Of a stretch of 64,000 nt of DNA, positions 42,873 to 51,302 are shown one piece after another; position 1 is the first letter of the stretch; every line of letters begins with the position of its first letter. Origin of the DNA: Candidatus Hydrogenedentota bacterium (GTDB lineage: Bacteria; Hydrogenedentota; Hydrogenedentia; Hydrogenedentales; SLHB01); assembly GCA_020848835.1 (NCBI GenBank), contig JADLHJ010000033.1, positions 62,001 to 126,000 of the forward strand, in the 5' to 3' direction. The notes under the pieces were generated by a model. It did not search any database. It was not told where the DNA came from and was given only the letters and a program-made list of their open reading frames with translations. A program made the translations under genes and the position numbers.

Positions 42873-43220
42873 CTACTTCACGTGCACTGCGATGTACGCC
42901 GCCCAGCACCCAAGCGTCAGACCGAGCGTACCCGCCGTGGCAATCGACAGCGCGAACTCGCGGCCGGTATCGAAATCGGTGCGACGGCGTTCGACGATGA
43001 ACATGTCCGCGACGCAGGTAAAAAGAATCGTTGCTTCCAGCGCAATCCACAATGAAGCATACGAAGGCAGCATCCACCACAGCGCGAGCGGCAACACGAC
43101 GAACGCCATGAAGCGCTTGGACAGCGGCGGTGCGGGCGCGCGTTCGATGATGTCCAACTTGATCTCCCGCTTGCGAATGTCCTCGCGCGTGACGCGTTTG
43201 CGCGGTGTGGATTGCGCCAT
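42873..43220 (-). CDS. small membrane protein of unknown function
   Basis: 115 residues from the ATG at 43220, preceded by GGGGATC. A basic cytoplasmic start (RKRVTREDIRKREIK) is followed by three hydrophobic stretches (about 38-58, 60-75 and 92-112). No motif or family recognised. It lies 61 bases downstream of the GH88-like gene on the same strand. Confidence 0.55.
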   Translation of the reverse strand: MAQSTPRKRVTREDIRKREIKLDIIERAPAPPLSKRFMAFVVLPLALWWMLPSYASLWIALEATILFTCVADMFIVERRRTDFDTGREFALSIATAGTLGLTLGCWAAYIAVHVK

Positions 43221-43281
43221 GAATGATCCCCTGTTACGCGCGAAGTACGCAGCAGCCACGCCCCCGCGCGCCATTCTGCCT

Positions 43282-44646
43282 TCACCCGCGATCGTAGAAC
43301 GCGAGGTACGGCCCACCCTTGATCACGCGCATAAGATACACTGCGAGCTCCATCGCATGGAAGTCCCCCCACATCGACGATTCGCCTTGCGGAACTTTTT
43401 TTCCTTTCGGAACGTAGTCCCAACCGTTCGGGCGGTGATACACGGAGTGCAAGAGAATGCCTTCGTGTTGATAACTTGTGGATAAGTACGGCGGCGCGAA
43501 GAGTGTGCGTGCGACCGTGAGGCCTGCTTGTGTGTAGCGTTTGCCTTTTGCGCCCAGCAGTTTACCGAGTCGCAACAATCCTTGCGCGGTGATCACCGCG
43601 GCAGAACTATCGACCGGCTCGTAGGCGTTGTCGATCTCCGCGGGGCGATCCAGATAGCCGGGCATCTGCTCAAGGCCCGGTGCGCCTGTGTCCCAATATG
43701 GAATGCCATCGGTCGGCGTATTCGCAATGAAGAAGTCCGCAGCCGCTGTCGCAGCCATGAGAAAAATGGTTTGTATCTCTTCCTTGCCGCCATACGGATT
43801 GAACGGTGCTTCCGGCATCCCGGCAAATGATTCGAGAAGTTCCGCGTATCCGAGCAACACCCAAGCTAGTCCGCGCGTCCACGTCGTGAATGGTGAATAA
43901 CCCTGCTGCGTGCTCGGGCAGCGGTAACGGCCATCTTTCGTATTGAAGATCGATTCGTGCACCACGCGCCCGCGGATATCGTAGGCATCGCGGCCTTCTC
44001 CATAGTAAACGTTGTGGCGCGCGGTGGAGAGTGCATGCTCAATCGCGCGGGCAATGAGTGAGATGCGCCGATCGTTTTCGCCCATAAGCACGTGCCCCAG
44101 TTGGTGCGCCAATACGAGCGCGCGACAGGAGCGGACCGTATCGCTGAACAGCGAGTGCGGACCATTGAATGAATGCATGAAACCAAGGCCCTCATTTGTA
44201 TCGGTCCAACGCGCGGCCTGCACCGCGCCGGAGGTTTTCAGCGCCATCTCGTAGAAATGAATCGCATCCTTGGATTCATCCGTGCGTCCTTCAAGGGCAA
44301 GCCTGCGCAAGTTGCCGTAGGTGGACACGTTATTGAACCCGTGATCGTGCACACCAATATGGCTCACATGCGGCGCCATGTAACGCACCGTATTCTCGCG
44401 GCCCATCTCCAGGAATTCAGTATCGTCGGTCGCGTCGAATTGCAGAATCTGACACCCGAACTGAAAGCCCTGCGTCCATTCCGTCCACCCGCGCGACGAA
44501 TATTTTCCCGCGCGCGTGAACACCGGCGATCCCTTTTCAGGATCCCACTTTTTGTTCAGCAGTCGAATCTTCTTGGCGGTGATGGCGAAAAAATTATCCA
44601 GCGCGCCGTTCAAATCCGGCGCCTTAATGTGCATATCGATGATCAT
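43282..44646 (-). CDS. GH88-like unsaturated glucuronyl hydrolase
   Basis: 454 residues from the ATG at 44646, with GGGGAG upstream. The all-helical (alpha/alpha)6 barrel pattern includes FTTWTRGLAWVLLGYAELL, PYWDTGAPGLEQMPG and SSMWGDFHAMELAVYLM, the segments typical of GH88/GH105 enzymes. These hydrate the 4,5-unsaturated uronic acid left by polysaccharide lyases. No signal peptide, so it acts in the cytoplasm. No lyase gene is in the window. Confidence 0.75.
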   Translation of the reverse strand: MIIDMHIKAPDLNGALDNFFAITAKKIRLLNKKWDPEKGSPVFTRAGKYSSRGWTEWTQGFQFGCQILQFDATDDTEFLEMGRENTVRYMAPHVSHIGVHDHGFNNVSTYGNLRRLALEGRTDESKDAIHFYEMALKTSGAVQAARWTDTNEGLGFMHSFNGPHSLFSDTVRSCRALVLAHQLGHVLMGENDRRISLIARAIEHALSTARHNVYYGEGRDAYDIRGRVVHESIFNTKDGRYRCPSTQQGYSPFTTWTRGLAWVLLGYAELLESFAGMPEAPFNPYGGKEEIQTIFLMAATAAADFFIANTPTDGIPYWDTGAPGLEQMPGYLDRPAEIDNAYEPVDSSAAVITAQGLLRLGKLLGAKGKRYTQAGLTVARTLFAPPYLSTSYQHEGILLHSVYHRPNGWDYVPKGKKVPQGESSMWGDFHAMELAVYLMRVIKGGPYLAFYDRG

Positions 44647-44780
44647 GGATGCTCCCCGCAGTCGATTGGCGCGCATTGTAGACGATCGCGAGGTTCGGAT
44701 TTCGCCCGGCGAAGCGGCAAGGTGCAGGCGCTGCCGTTATTCGCTAGAATATGTGCCGCCAACCGAATTTCCGCGCCTGC

Positions 44781-44864
44781 GGAGGGTTAGGATAACTGGC
44801 AATCCACCGGTCTTGAAAACCGGCGCCTTCGGGCTTGTGGGTTCGAGTCCCACACCCTCCGCCA
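44781..44864 (+). tRNA. tRNA-Ser (anticodon TGA)
   Basis: Acceptor GGAGGGT/ACCCTCC, discriminator G and encoded CCA (44862-44864). The anticodon stem CCGGT/ACCGG closes loop CTTGAAA, giving TGA. The variable arm (13 bases with a GCC-TTCG-GGC stem) marks a class II tRNA. The D-arm GGAT-AACTGGCA-ATCC differs from the usual serine D-arm. Confidence 0.92.
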
Positions 44865-44956
44865 TTTTTGTTTCATCATCTCCCTCCGCCTCGTCATAGT
44901 TCCGCCAGCGCCCCGCAAGGTATATGATGATTCTCGGCTATCGGGGGAGATTTGCC

Positions 44957-47416
44957 ATGAAGACACTCGCCATCATCGCGCTCGTCGCGCATTATTCGTT
45001 TGCTGCGTTACCGTCTGCATCTGAGTTGGATGAAGCCGCGCAGTGGGGTGCCGCGAAGTTCGCAGCAAAGCAGGTAGAACGGCCGGTGAACGCCGGTATC
45101 GAAGTTCTCGCGAACAACGATCCCGTGCAGCAGAACGTGTGCGCGGGAAAACCGTTGAACATTGCCGGCAAGCAATACACGCGCGGACTCTACTGTCACG
45201 CGGTCAGCAAGTTGCTTGTGCGTCTCAATAGTCCTGCGAAGTCTTTCAATGCGGTGGTGGGTGTGGATTCCAACGACCAAACCAGCGGCGGGCGCGGCAG
45301 CGTTGTATTTATTGTTCGCGCTGGGGAGAAAGAATTGTGGAACTCCGGTCTCATGCGCGAGGGGATGGCCGGTAAGGAAGTTTCGGTTGAATTGGGCGGC
45401 GCAACGGAAATCGCGCTTGAGATCACCGATGGCGGCGATGGGATCTCCTGCGATCAATCAGACTGGGCGGATGCGCGGATCTCATTGAACGACGGATCGG
45501 TTGTTTGGCTCGGCGATATGGCGATCAAGGGATCGCAGCGCGTGCCGTATTCCACAGATCCGTTCTTCTCTTTTGTATACGGTGGGAAACCGTCGTCTGA
45601 GTTCTTGAATAAATGGAAATGTGCGCGCGAGTCAAAACGGTTTGACGAGCAGCGGACCCGCCACATCATTCGTTACACCGATCCTGAGACACGACTCGAA
45701 GTGCGGTGCGAAGGCGTGACTTACTCCGATTTTCCAACGGTGGAGTGGACGCTGTATTTCAAGAATAAGGGCGATAAAGATTCGCCGATCATCAGCGATA
45801 TTCAGGCGATCGATACTGCGTTTACGCGAGGTGGCGTTGGCGAATACACCCTATTTCACAATAAGGGTGACAACTGCACCGCGGACAGCTTCGAGCCGCT
45901 CATTGATGAATTGAAAGCAAATGCGGATTTGCATATCGCCAATACGGGTGGTCGCCCGACACAGATTGCGTTTCCTTATTTCAATCTTAACTTTGGCAAT
46001 GAAGGCCTTATCTTCGTCGTAAGTTGGGCGGGGCAGTGGTCGGCGCAATTCACGCGTGATGCCGCGAACGGCATCCGCTTGCTCGCGGGCCAGGAGTTGA
46101 CGCATTTCAAATTGCTACCCGGCGAGGAAGTGCGTCAGCCGATGATCGTGCTGCAGTTTTACCGGGGCGATCGTCAGCGCGCGCAAAACGTGTGGCGTGC
46201 GTGGATGCTGGCGCACAACCTGCCGCGTCCCGGTGGTGACCTTCCGAAGATTCCAAACCTTGCCGCGTGCAGCTCGCACCAGTTCGGCGAGATGATTCAC
46301 GCGAATTCGGAGAACCAAAAATTCTTCATCGAGAAATATCTGGAACGCGGAATGAAGCTGGACTACTGGTGGATGGACGCGGGTTGGTATTGGAACAAGA
46401 CGGGCTGGCCGAATACGGGTACATGGGAAGTGGATACGGATCGATTTCCCGGTGGACTGCGGCCGATTTGCGACTTCGCGCATGCGCGTGATGTGAAGAC
46501 AATCGTGTGGTTTGAGCCGGAGCGCGTTACGGAAGGCACTTGGCTTTCGGACAAACACCCGGACTGGATTCATGGTGGTGCAAAAGGTGGTCTGCTAAAT
46601 CTGGGGATGCCGGAAGCGCGGAAGTGGTTGACCGATCATGTCGATGGGTTGCTCACGAGCGAAGGCATCGATTTATACCGGCAGGATTTCAATATGGATC
46701 CGTTGTCGCACTGGCGCGCGAACGATGCCGAGGATCGCCAGGGCATCACCGAGATTCGACACGTTGAAGGTTACTTCGCGTATTGGGATGCGCTGCGTGA
46801 ACGTCATCCGAAGATGCTAATCGATTCGTGCGCTAGCGGAGGACGGCGCAACGATCTCGAAACGCTGCGGCGCGCCGTACCGTTGTTGCGCAGCGATTAC
46901 ATCATGGAGCCCGTCGGCAATCAGTGCCACACCTGGGCGCTATCATCCTGGTTTCCATTCTACGGCACCGGCACGTCAAAGACCGATCCGTATTTAATCA
47001 TGAGCACATTGTGCCCGAGTTTCACCGCGTGCTGGGATCAGCGCGATGCGAACATCGATTGGCCGGGTATCAAGTCGATCGTCGATCAATGGCGAGACGT
47101 TGCGCCGAATTATTACGGCGATTTTTATCCGCTGACAAGCTATTCATTGAAAGACGATCAGTGGATCGCTTGGCAGTTTGATCGGCCCGATACGGGCGGC
47201 GGAATGGTGCAGGTGTTTCGCCGCGGTTCGAGTGTGTATGAATCCGCGCGGTTGCCGTTGCACGGTGTCGACGAGAACGCGAACTACCGCATTGCGAATC
47301 TTTCGCATCCAGATGCAGCAACGGTGATGAGCGGAAAAGTGCTCGCAGACGCAGGCTTATCTGTCACACTCGGGTCGCGGCCGGAGGCAGCTTTCATCAC
47401 GTACACGAGACAGTAA
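44957..47416 (+). CDS. secreted GH36-like alpha-galactosidase with NPCBM domain
   Basis: 819 residues from the ATG at 44957, preceded by GGGGGAGA. Signal peptide about 1-17. Residues 30-180 form an NPCBM/NEW2 carbohydrate-binding domain (ARG-type YTRGLYCHAVSKL, CDQSDWADARI). A beta-sandwich (190-430) and the GH36 TIM barrel follow, with WWMDAGWYW at about 471-479. The expected nucleophile is D577 in YRQDFN and the acid/base D647 in RSDY; IDSCASGGRR is also typical of the family. It should release alpha-linked galactose outside the cytoplasm. Confidence 0.88.
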   Translation: MKTLAIIALVAHYSFAALPSASELDEAAQWGAAKFAAKQVERPVNAGIEVLANNDPVQQNVCAGKPLNIAGKQYTRGLYCHAVSKLLVRLNSPAKSFNAVVGVDSNDQTSGGRGSVVFIVRAGEKELWNSGLMREGMAGKEVSVELGGATEIALEITDGGDGISCDQSDWADARISLNDGSVVWLGDMAIKGSQRVPYSTDPFFSFVYGGKPSSEFLNKWKCARESKRFDEQRTRHIIRYTDPETRLEVRCEGVTYSDFPTVEWTLYFKNKGDKDSPIISDIQAIDTAFTRGGVGEYTLFHNKGDNCTADSFEPLIDELKANADLHIANTGGRPTQIAFPYFNLNFGNEGLIFVVSWAGQWSAQFTRDAANGIRLLAGQELTHFKLLPGEEVRQPMIVLQFYRGDRQRAQNVWRAWMLAHNLPRPGGDLPKIPNLAACSSHQFGEMIHANSENQKFFIEKYLERGMKLDYWWMDAGWYWNKTGWPNTGTWEVDTDRFPGGLRPICDFAHARDVKTIVWFEPERVTEGTWLSDKHPDWIHGGAKGGLLNLGMPEARKWLTDHVDGLLTSEGIDLYRQDFNMDPLSHWRANDAEDRQGITEIRHVEGYFAYWDALRERHPKMLIDSCASGGRRNDLETLRRAVPLLRSDYIMEPVGNQCHTWALSSWFPFYGTGTSKTDPYLIMSTLCPSFTACWDQRDANIDWPGIKSIVDQWRDVAPNYYGDFYPLTSYSLKDDQWIAWQFDRPDTGGGMVQVFRRGSSVYESARLPLHGVDENANYRIANLSHPDAATVMSGKVLADAGLSVTLGSRPEAAFITYTRQ

Positions 47417-47443
47417 TTGGGGACGCACATTGCGCGAAAAGAC

Positions 47444-47465
47444 CGCCCGCCATGGAAGGCGGGCG
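47444..47465. terminator. 8-bp GC hairpin between convergent genes
   Basis: CGCCCGCC and GGCGGGCG flank a 6-base loop between the alpha-galactosidase stop and the deacetylase stop. No T-run follows. The core resembles the CGCCxGAAGGCGG stretches elsewhere in the window and may be a repeat remnant. Confidence 0.45.
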
Positions 47466-47481
47466 CTACGAAATCAATTTT

Positions 47482-48396
47482 TCATTCGCGTAGCGCGTTG
47501 AAATGAGCGACGGCGGACTCGCCTAGCGCGCCGAGGTGGTACCCCCCTTCGAGGAGTGAAACGATTCTTCCGTTGGCGAGATGCTTTACGCGGCGGGTCA
47601 TCTCTGCGTAGGTTTCGGTTTCAAGGCGTTGCGATGCGAGCGGATCCATCTTGTGCGCGTCGAAGCCGGAAGAAATTAGCAAGAAGTCCGGCTTAAATTT
47701 TTCGAACTCGGGGATAATCTGCGTATCGAGCGCGGCGAGCCATTCCTTTGGGCCGAAGCCCCATTCCATTTGCACGTTGAGGTTCGTGTTGTTCTTGCCG
47801 CGTTCACTCGGGTAGCCCGTGCCCGGGTAGAGCGGATGCTGGTGCAGGCTCGCGTAGTAGACGGTGTCGTCGTTATAGAACGAATGTTGCGTGCCGTTGC
47901 CGTGGTGCACGTCCCAGTCGAGAATCGCAACCTTGCAGATGCCGCGCACGTCGCGCAACCAACGCGCGGCGACGGCGACGTTGTTGAACAAACAGAAGCC
48001 CATTGCGCGATCGCTCTCGGCGTGATGACCGGGCGGACGCATCGCGACGAATGCATGGTCCACCTTACCATCCAATACCGCTGTGCATGCCGCAATCGCG
48101 CCGCCTGCGGCAAGGAGCGCAGCGTCCCACGATGCCTTCACCATGATGGTGTCCGCATCGGGATATCCGGCATTCTGTGCGCAAGTCTTCTCAATCGTGT
48201 CGACGTGCGCGGCAGTGTGTACGCGCAACAAGTCCTCGCGCGTGGCGGGTTGCGCATCGATGGGGACGTATTCGACTTTCGCGTCTGCGAATGCCTTACG
48301 AATCGCATCCAAGCGCGCGGGACATTCAGGATGCCCTTTGCCGGTGTCGTGCAAGAGCCCTTCGTCGCGAAAACAAAAGCCGGTGCGTTTAGACAT
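47482..48396 (-). CDS. histone-deacetylase-like zinc amidohydrolase
   Basis: 304 residues from the ATG at 48396; the longer frame to 48558 runs into the repeat element and is rejected. The arginase-deacetylase fold is shown by RPPGHHAESDRAMGFCLFNN, the zinc-binding LDWDVHHGNG and SSGFDAH, and the C-terminal LLEGGYHL. All expected catalytic residues (tandem His, Asp, His, Asp) are present. Bacterial members deacetylate polyamines (AphA) or acetoin-pathway proteins (AcuC-like). Substrate unknown. Confidence 0.92.
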   Translation of the reverse strand: MSKRTGFCFRDEGLLHDTGKGHPECPARLDAIRKAFADAKVEYVPIDAQPATREDLLRVHTAAHVDTIEKTCAQNAGYPDADTIMVKASWDAALLAAGGAIAACTAVLDGKVDHAFVAMRPPGHHAESDRAMGFCLFNNVAVAARWLRDVRGICKVAILDWDVHHGNGTQHSFYNDDTVYYASLHQHPLYPGTGYPSERGKNNTNLNVQMEWGFGPKEWLAALDTQIIPEFEKFKPDFLLISSGFDAHKMDPLASQRLETETYAEMTRRVKHLANGRIVSLLEGGYHLGALGESAVAHFNALRE

Positions 48397-48471
48397 TATT
48401 AAGACTTTCCTCAAATGAACTTTTGAAATAAGCGCCAAAATCGACCGAGGCCAAGATCCTCTTTCGTTTTC

Positions 48472-48557
48472 GCGCCAAAGGCGCTTCGCAACCCTAGCCA
48501 GGGGCATCGCCCCTGGTATGCGCCATGTGCCCCATTGTGCGCAGCCCTGAAAGGGCA
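48472..48557 (+). repeat. left flanking repeat of the RAYT unit
   Basis: Ordered parts: GCGCCAAAGGCGC, TTCGCAACCCTAGC, the hairpin CCAGGGGC-AT-CGCCCCTGG, a variable spacer, and CCCTGAAAGGGCA. It matches the reverse complement of 49044-49130 except in the spacer and a few bases. Confidence 0.85.
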
Positions 48558-48567
48558 CCGCAAAAAA

Positions 48568-49020
48568 CTAGTCCCACATATATCGCTCATCGAAGTCAAT
48601 GCCATGTTTGCGCAATAGTATGCGGAGCTCATCTTGAAAGGTCATCTTCTTGTGGTGCTGTTCCTGCTTCAAGATGTATCCGCGCAGCGTGTCCAGGTTT
48701 GATGGGCTGACGGAAAACAGCGCGTAGCCGGATTGCCAATAGAATTTGTCAAGAGAGGGAGCCTGCGTTTTGATCCACTTTGACGATTGCTTTTTCACGA
48801 CCTCAACTAATTTGACAGGTGCGGCCATTTTCGCCATCGCAAACGCGATGTGAACGTGATCTTCAGTGCCGCCAATGAGGATTTCGGTGCATCCTTCACC
48901 TTCGAGCACGCCCGCCATGTAACCGTAAAGTTTTGGGCGGATTTCCGGGTTCAGGAACGCGACGCGATGTTTTGTGCTGAAAATCAGATGGCCTAGGACG
49001 CGGACGAACGATTGCGGCAA
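48568..49020 (-). CDS. REP-associated tyrosine transposase, IS200/TnpA-like
   Basis: 150 residues from a TTG at 49020, preceded by GGAAGGAA. The HUH motif is HVH with H55 and H57, and the catalytic tyrosine is probably Y115 in YILKQEQHHKK. HLIFSTKHR at 11-19 is the usual first strand. All expected catalytic residues remain, so the protein may be active. RAYTs nick and move single-stranded REP palindromes, and the flanking hairpins are the likely substrates. Confidence 0.9.
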   Translation of the reverse strand: MPQSFVRVLGHLIFSTKHRVAFLNPEIRPKLYGYMAGVLEGEGCTEILIGGTEDHVHIAFAMAKMAAPVKLVEVVKKQSSKWIKTQAPSLDKFYWQSGYALFSVSPSNLDTLRGYILKQEQHHKKMTFQDELRILLRKHGIDFDERYMWD

Positions 49021-49043
49021 GTGTGGTTCCTTCCCTTTTGCGC

Positions 49044-49130
49044 TGCCCTTTCAGGGCGAATGCATAAGGTAGTCTGGCTCACTGTCCAGGGGCGTTGCCC
49101 CTGGCTAGGGTTGCGAAGCGCCTTCGGCGC
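49044..49130 (-). repeat. right flanking repeat of the RAYT unit
   Basis: Read on the minus strand it has the same order as the left copy: GCGCCGAAGGCGC, TTCGCAACCCTAGC, CCAGGGGC-AA-CGCCCCTGG, a different spacer, and CCCTGAAAGGGCA. Confidence 0.85.
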
Positions 49131-49158
49131 GTTAATCAATACATAGTCACGTCTAGTT

Positions 49159-49626
49159 TCAGCGTCGTGGTCTATTGGGCTCAATCAAAATCACATGAGG
49201 CGAAAGATCAATGGAGTACCAACTGCTCCCTTGCGGTATAAGTCCCTCATCTCCAAGCTGAACATTAACCCGCCACTGCTGCTCGACTTCGCCCGTGAAG
49301 GCGACAATACCTAAGTTGCGACACTTTCCCAACAGGTCTCTTAATAAAGGTGCGGTTATCTTCAAAAGCTTTCGACGAGCCTGAAAAAACAGCACGACGC
49401 AATCTACCTTTTGTAACGCTTCCACTATGATACCGACGAGATAGCGATTATCTGATTGATACGAGCGGCATTGTATTAGTGCAAATTCCTTTAGGCCATT
49501 AATCGATAATGCGTAAACTTGATCGGACCAGCAACCAGGTGGAACGCTATGATTAATTTGGAATCCAATACTTTCTAATTTTGACAATGCTTCCGGTATT
49601 AAGTCTTTTCGTCCAGGCTTTGCCAT
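49159..49626 (-). CDS. protein of unknown function next to the RAYT unit
   Basis: 155 residues starting MAKPGRKDLIPEAL. Alternating hydrophobic strands (ALSINGLKEFALIQCRSY, NLGIVAFTGEV, HVILIEP) suggest a compact alpha/beta fold. There are no catalytic motifs I can name. Base composition is more AT-rich than surrounding genes, consistent with horizontal origin beside a mobile element. Confidence 0.45.
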   Translation of the reverse strand: MAKPGRKDLIPEALSKLESIGFQINHSVPPGCWSDQVYALSINGLKEFALIQCRSYQSDNRYLVGIIVEALQKVDCVVLFFQARRKLLKITAPLLRDLLGKCRNLGIVAFTGEVEQQWRVNVQLGDEGLIPQGSSWYSIDLSPHVILIEPNRPRR

Positions 49627-49672
49627 GGTGCTTTACCTGTTGCTAGCCATTGGGTGCATTCGTAAGTGCTAC

Positions 49673-51094
49673 CTACCCCTGGTGCCAGTAACACTCCCAT
49701 CCCAAATACGTTGTGAAGGCATCGTGGATGGCGCGGGCGATTTGGCTGTGGTTTGCGGCAACGTGGTGTTCGAAGCCGTTGTGGCAGATGTATTGGAGGA
49801 GTGTTTGTAGTTCTGGCACCTTTGCTACGCCGAAACCGCCGAAGGTTTCGATGGGGTCGTTGGTGAATTCGCCTTCGCCTACGTATGAACTGATGATGCC
49901 TTCACTGTCGAAGGTGCTGACGCGGCAGTAGGTCATTGGTTGCGCTTTGATGCGGCCGTAGATGGTGCCGTAGGTGTTGTCTTTGCCGACGGTGCCGGCG
50001 ATGATCTCCTGGTAGTCCATGCGTGTGCCGGTGAAGCAGTCTTTCGGCAGGTTGGAGCAATGGAAGCACACGCACTTGTCGGGATCGTCTCCGTAGTTGT
50101 TGTTCCAATCGAGGAGAAAGCTTGGCGAACCTGCGGCAAGCGCGAGCGCCTGCATGCTGACTGTGCCGGCGACATCGGTTTCGCAGGCAGACGACAACAA
50201 ATCATTGCTCATCATGCTCATGACCGTGCAAGGCACGACGCCAAACCATTCTTCCATACTCGTCCAACATTGAATTGCGGTCGCGTCGAGATCGAGCCGT
50301 TTCATCCATTCGTCGATGATGGACGCAAGCTTTGCCATTTTTACGAGCGCGGCGCTGGGTACGCCTTTTGTGTCGGTGTAGCCGGTGATCTTTGCGATGC
50401 GTTCTTTTATCTGTGCATCGTCGTCGCTCATGCGCGCGGCCTTTGCGAAGACTTCAGAGAGGTCGAGCGTCTCTACCGTGATGCCGGATTCCTGTAACAA
50501 CTTTTCGCTGTAACGCACAGTGTTGAACGCCGCGGGTCGCGCGCCGAGTGCGCCGATGCGGCAATCTCGTAATCCACGCACGACTCGGCAGGTCGCCGCG
50601 AAGGTTCGTACTTCGTCTTCAAACGCCTTTGTGTTGGGATCCATCGTGTGGCGCGCGGTGATCGAGAACGGGATGCCGTACTGCTTGAGGTTGTTGCACA
50701 CGCTCATCTTCCCGCAGAATGAATCGCGGCGGTGTTTGATGGTCATTTTCGTAGCATCGTCCTGCCACGCGTGGATCAGCACCGGCACATTCAGCCCGGC
50801 CATTTTCAGGGTGTCGGCTACGCCGCGTTCGTCGCCAAAGTTCGGCAAGGTGACGATCACGCCATCGATCTTGTCGCGGTTCTTCTTAAAAAGTTCGGCG
50901 CACTTCTTCGCGTCGTCCCAAGTCTCAACGCTGCCGAACTTGGTGTCGTTTGTCGATAGCACGACGACGTCGTAGCCCCAGCCCTTGAGCAGCTTGGTAA
51001 GGACTTCGTAGCCCTCGCTAGCAAGAACGTCGGGAAAGAATCCCCGATTTCCGATAATGAGCCCAAAGCACGCCGACAAAGTCCTGGCAGGCAT
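49673..51094 (-). CDS. L-fucose/L-arabinose isomerase-like protein
   Basis: 473 residues from the ATG at 51094, with CGGAG upstream. The N-terminal Rossmann-like domain (GLIIGNRGFFPDVLASEG, IDGVIVTLPNFGDE) and a C-terminal domain with WTSMEEWFGVVPCTVMSMM and CFHCSNLP match the fucose/arabinose isomerase superfamily. These interconvert aldoses and ketoses using manganese. Many planctomycete-type paralogues have unknown substrates, so only the superfamily is called. Confidence 0.75.
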   Translation of the reverse strand: MPARTLSACFGLIIGNRGFFPDVLASEGYEVLTKLLKGWGYDVVVLSTNDTKFGSVETWDDAKKCAELFKKNRDKIDGVIVTLPNFGDERGVADTLKMAGLNVPVLIHAWQDDATKMTIKHRRDSFCGKMSVCNNLKQYGIPFSITARHTMDPNTKAFEDEVRTFAATCRVVRGLRDCRIGALGARPAAFNTVRYSEKLLQESGITVETLDLSEVFAKAARMSDDDAQIKERIAKITGYTDTKGVPSAALVKMAKLASIIDEWMKRLDLDATAIQCWTSMEEWFGVVPCTVMSMMSNDLLSSACETDVAGTVSMQALALAAGSPSFLLDWNNNYGDDPDKCVCFHCSNLPKDCFTGTRMDYQEIIAGTVGKDNTYGTIYGRIKAQPMTYCRVSTFDSEGIISSYVGEGEFTNDPIETFGGFGVAKVPELQTLLQYICHNGFEHHVAANHSQIARAIHDAFTTYLGWECYWHQG

Positions 51095-51302
51095 AAAACG
51101 TCTCCGCAGTTGTATGACTTCTGTGTCCGGCCGTTCCCCCACTGAGAAGGCACCCTGAAGGCCGTACTGCATTGTAACTCTAGGACTTCCAACGCAGCAA
51201 CCGGCAGACTATTTAGGTATTTATTGTCCAATATTGATTTAATTGATTTAAATTCTTTATTTTCGGTTCCGTCAATAGTATAATTGTCTGAGAGAGGGAT
51301 TA

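Larger units (their letters stand above)
48472..49130 (-). mobile_element. REP-associated tyrosine transposase (RAYT) unit with inverted flanking repeats
   Basis: An IS200-like single-strand transposase gene is enclosed by two inverted copies of an 86-87-base structured repeat. This is the arrangement of RAYT/BIME systems. The outer ends are GCGCC-AAGGCGC hairpins. No target-site duplication was sought because IS200-type elements do not make them. Confidence 0.82.

Noticed and set aside
47482-48558. Longer start for the deacetylase at 48558
   Set aside because: The extra 54 residues are translated from the RAYT flanking repeat, and the ATG at 48396 begins at the conserved fold.
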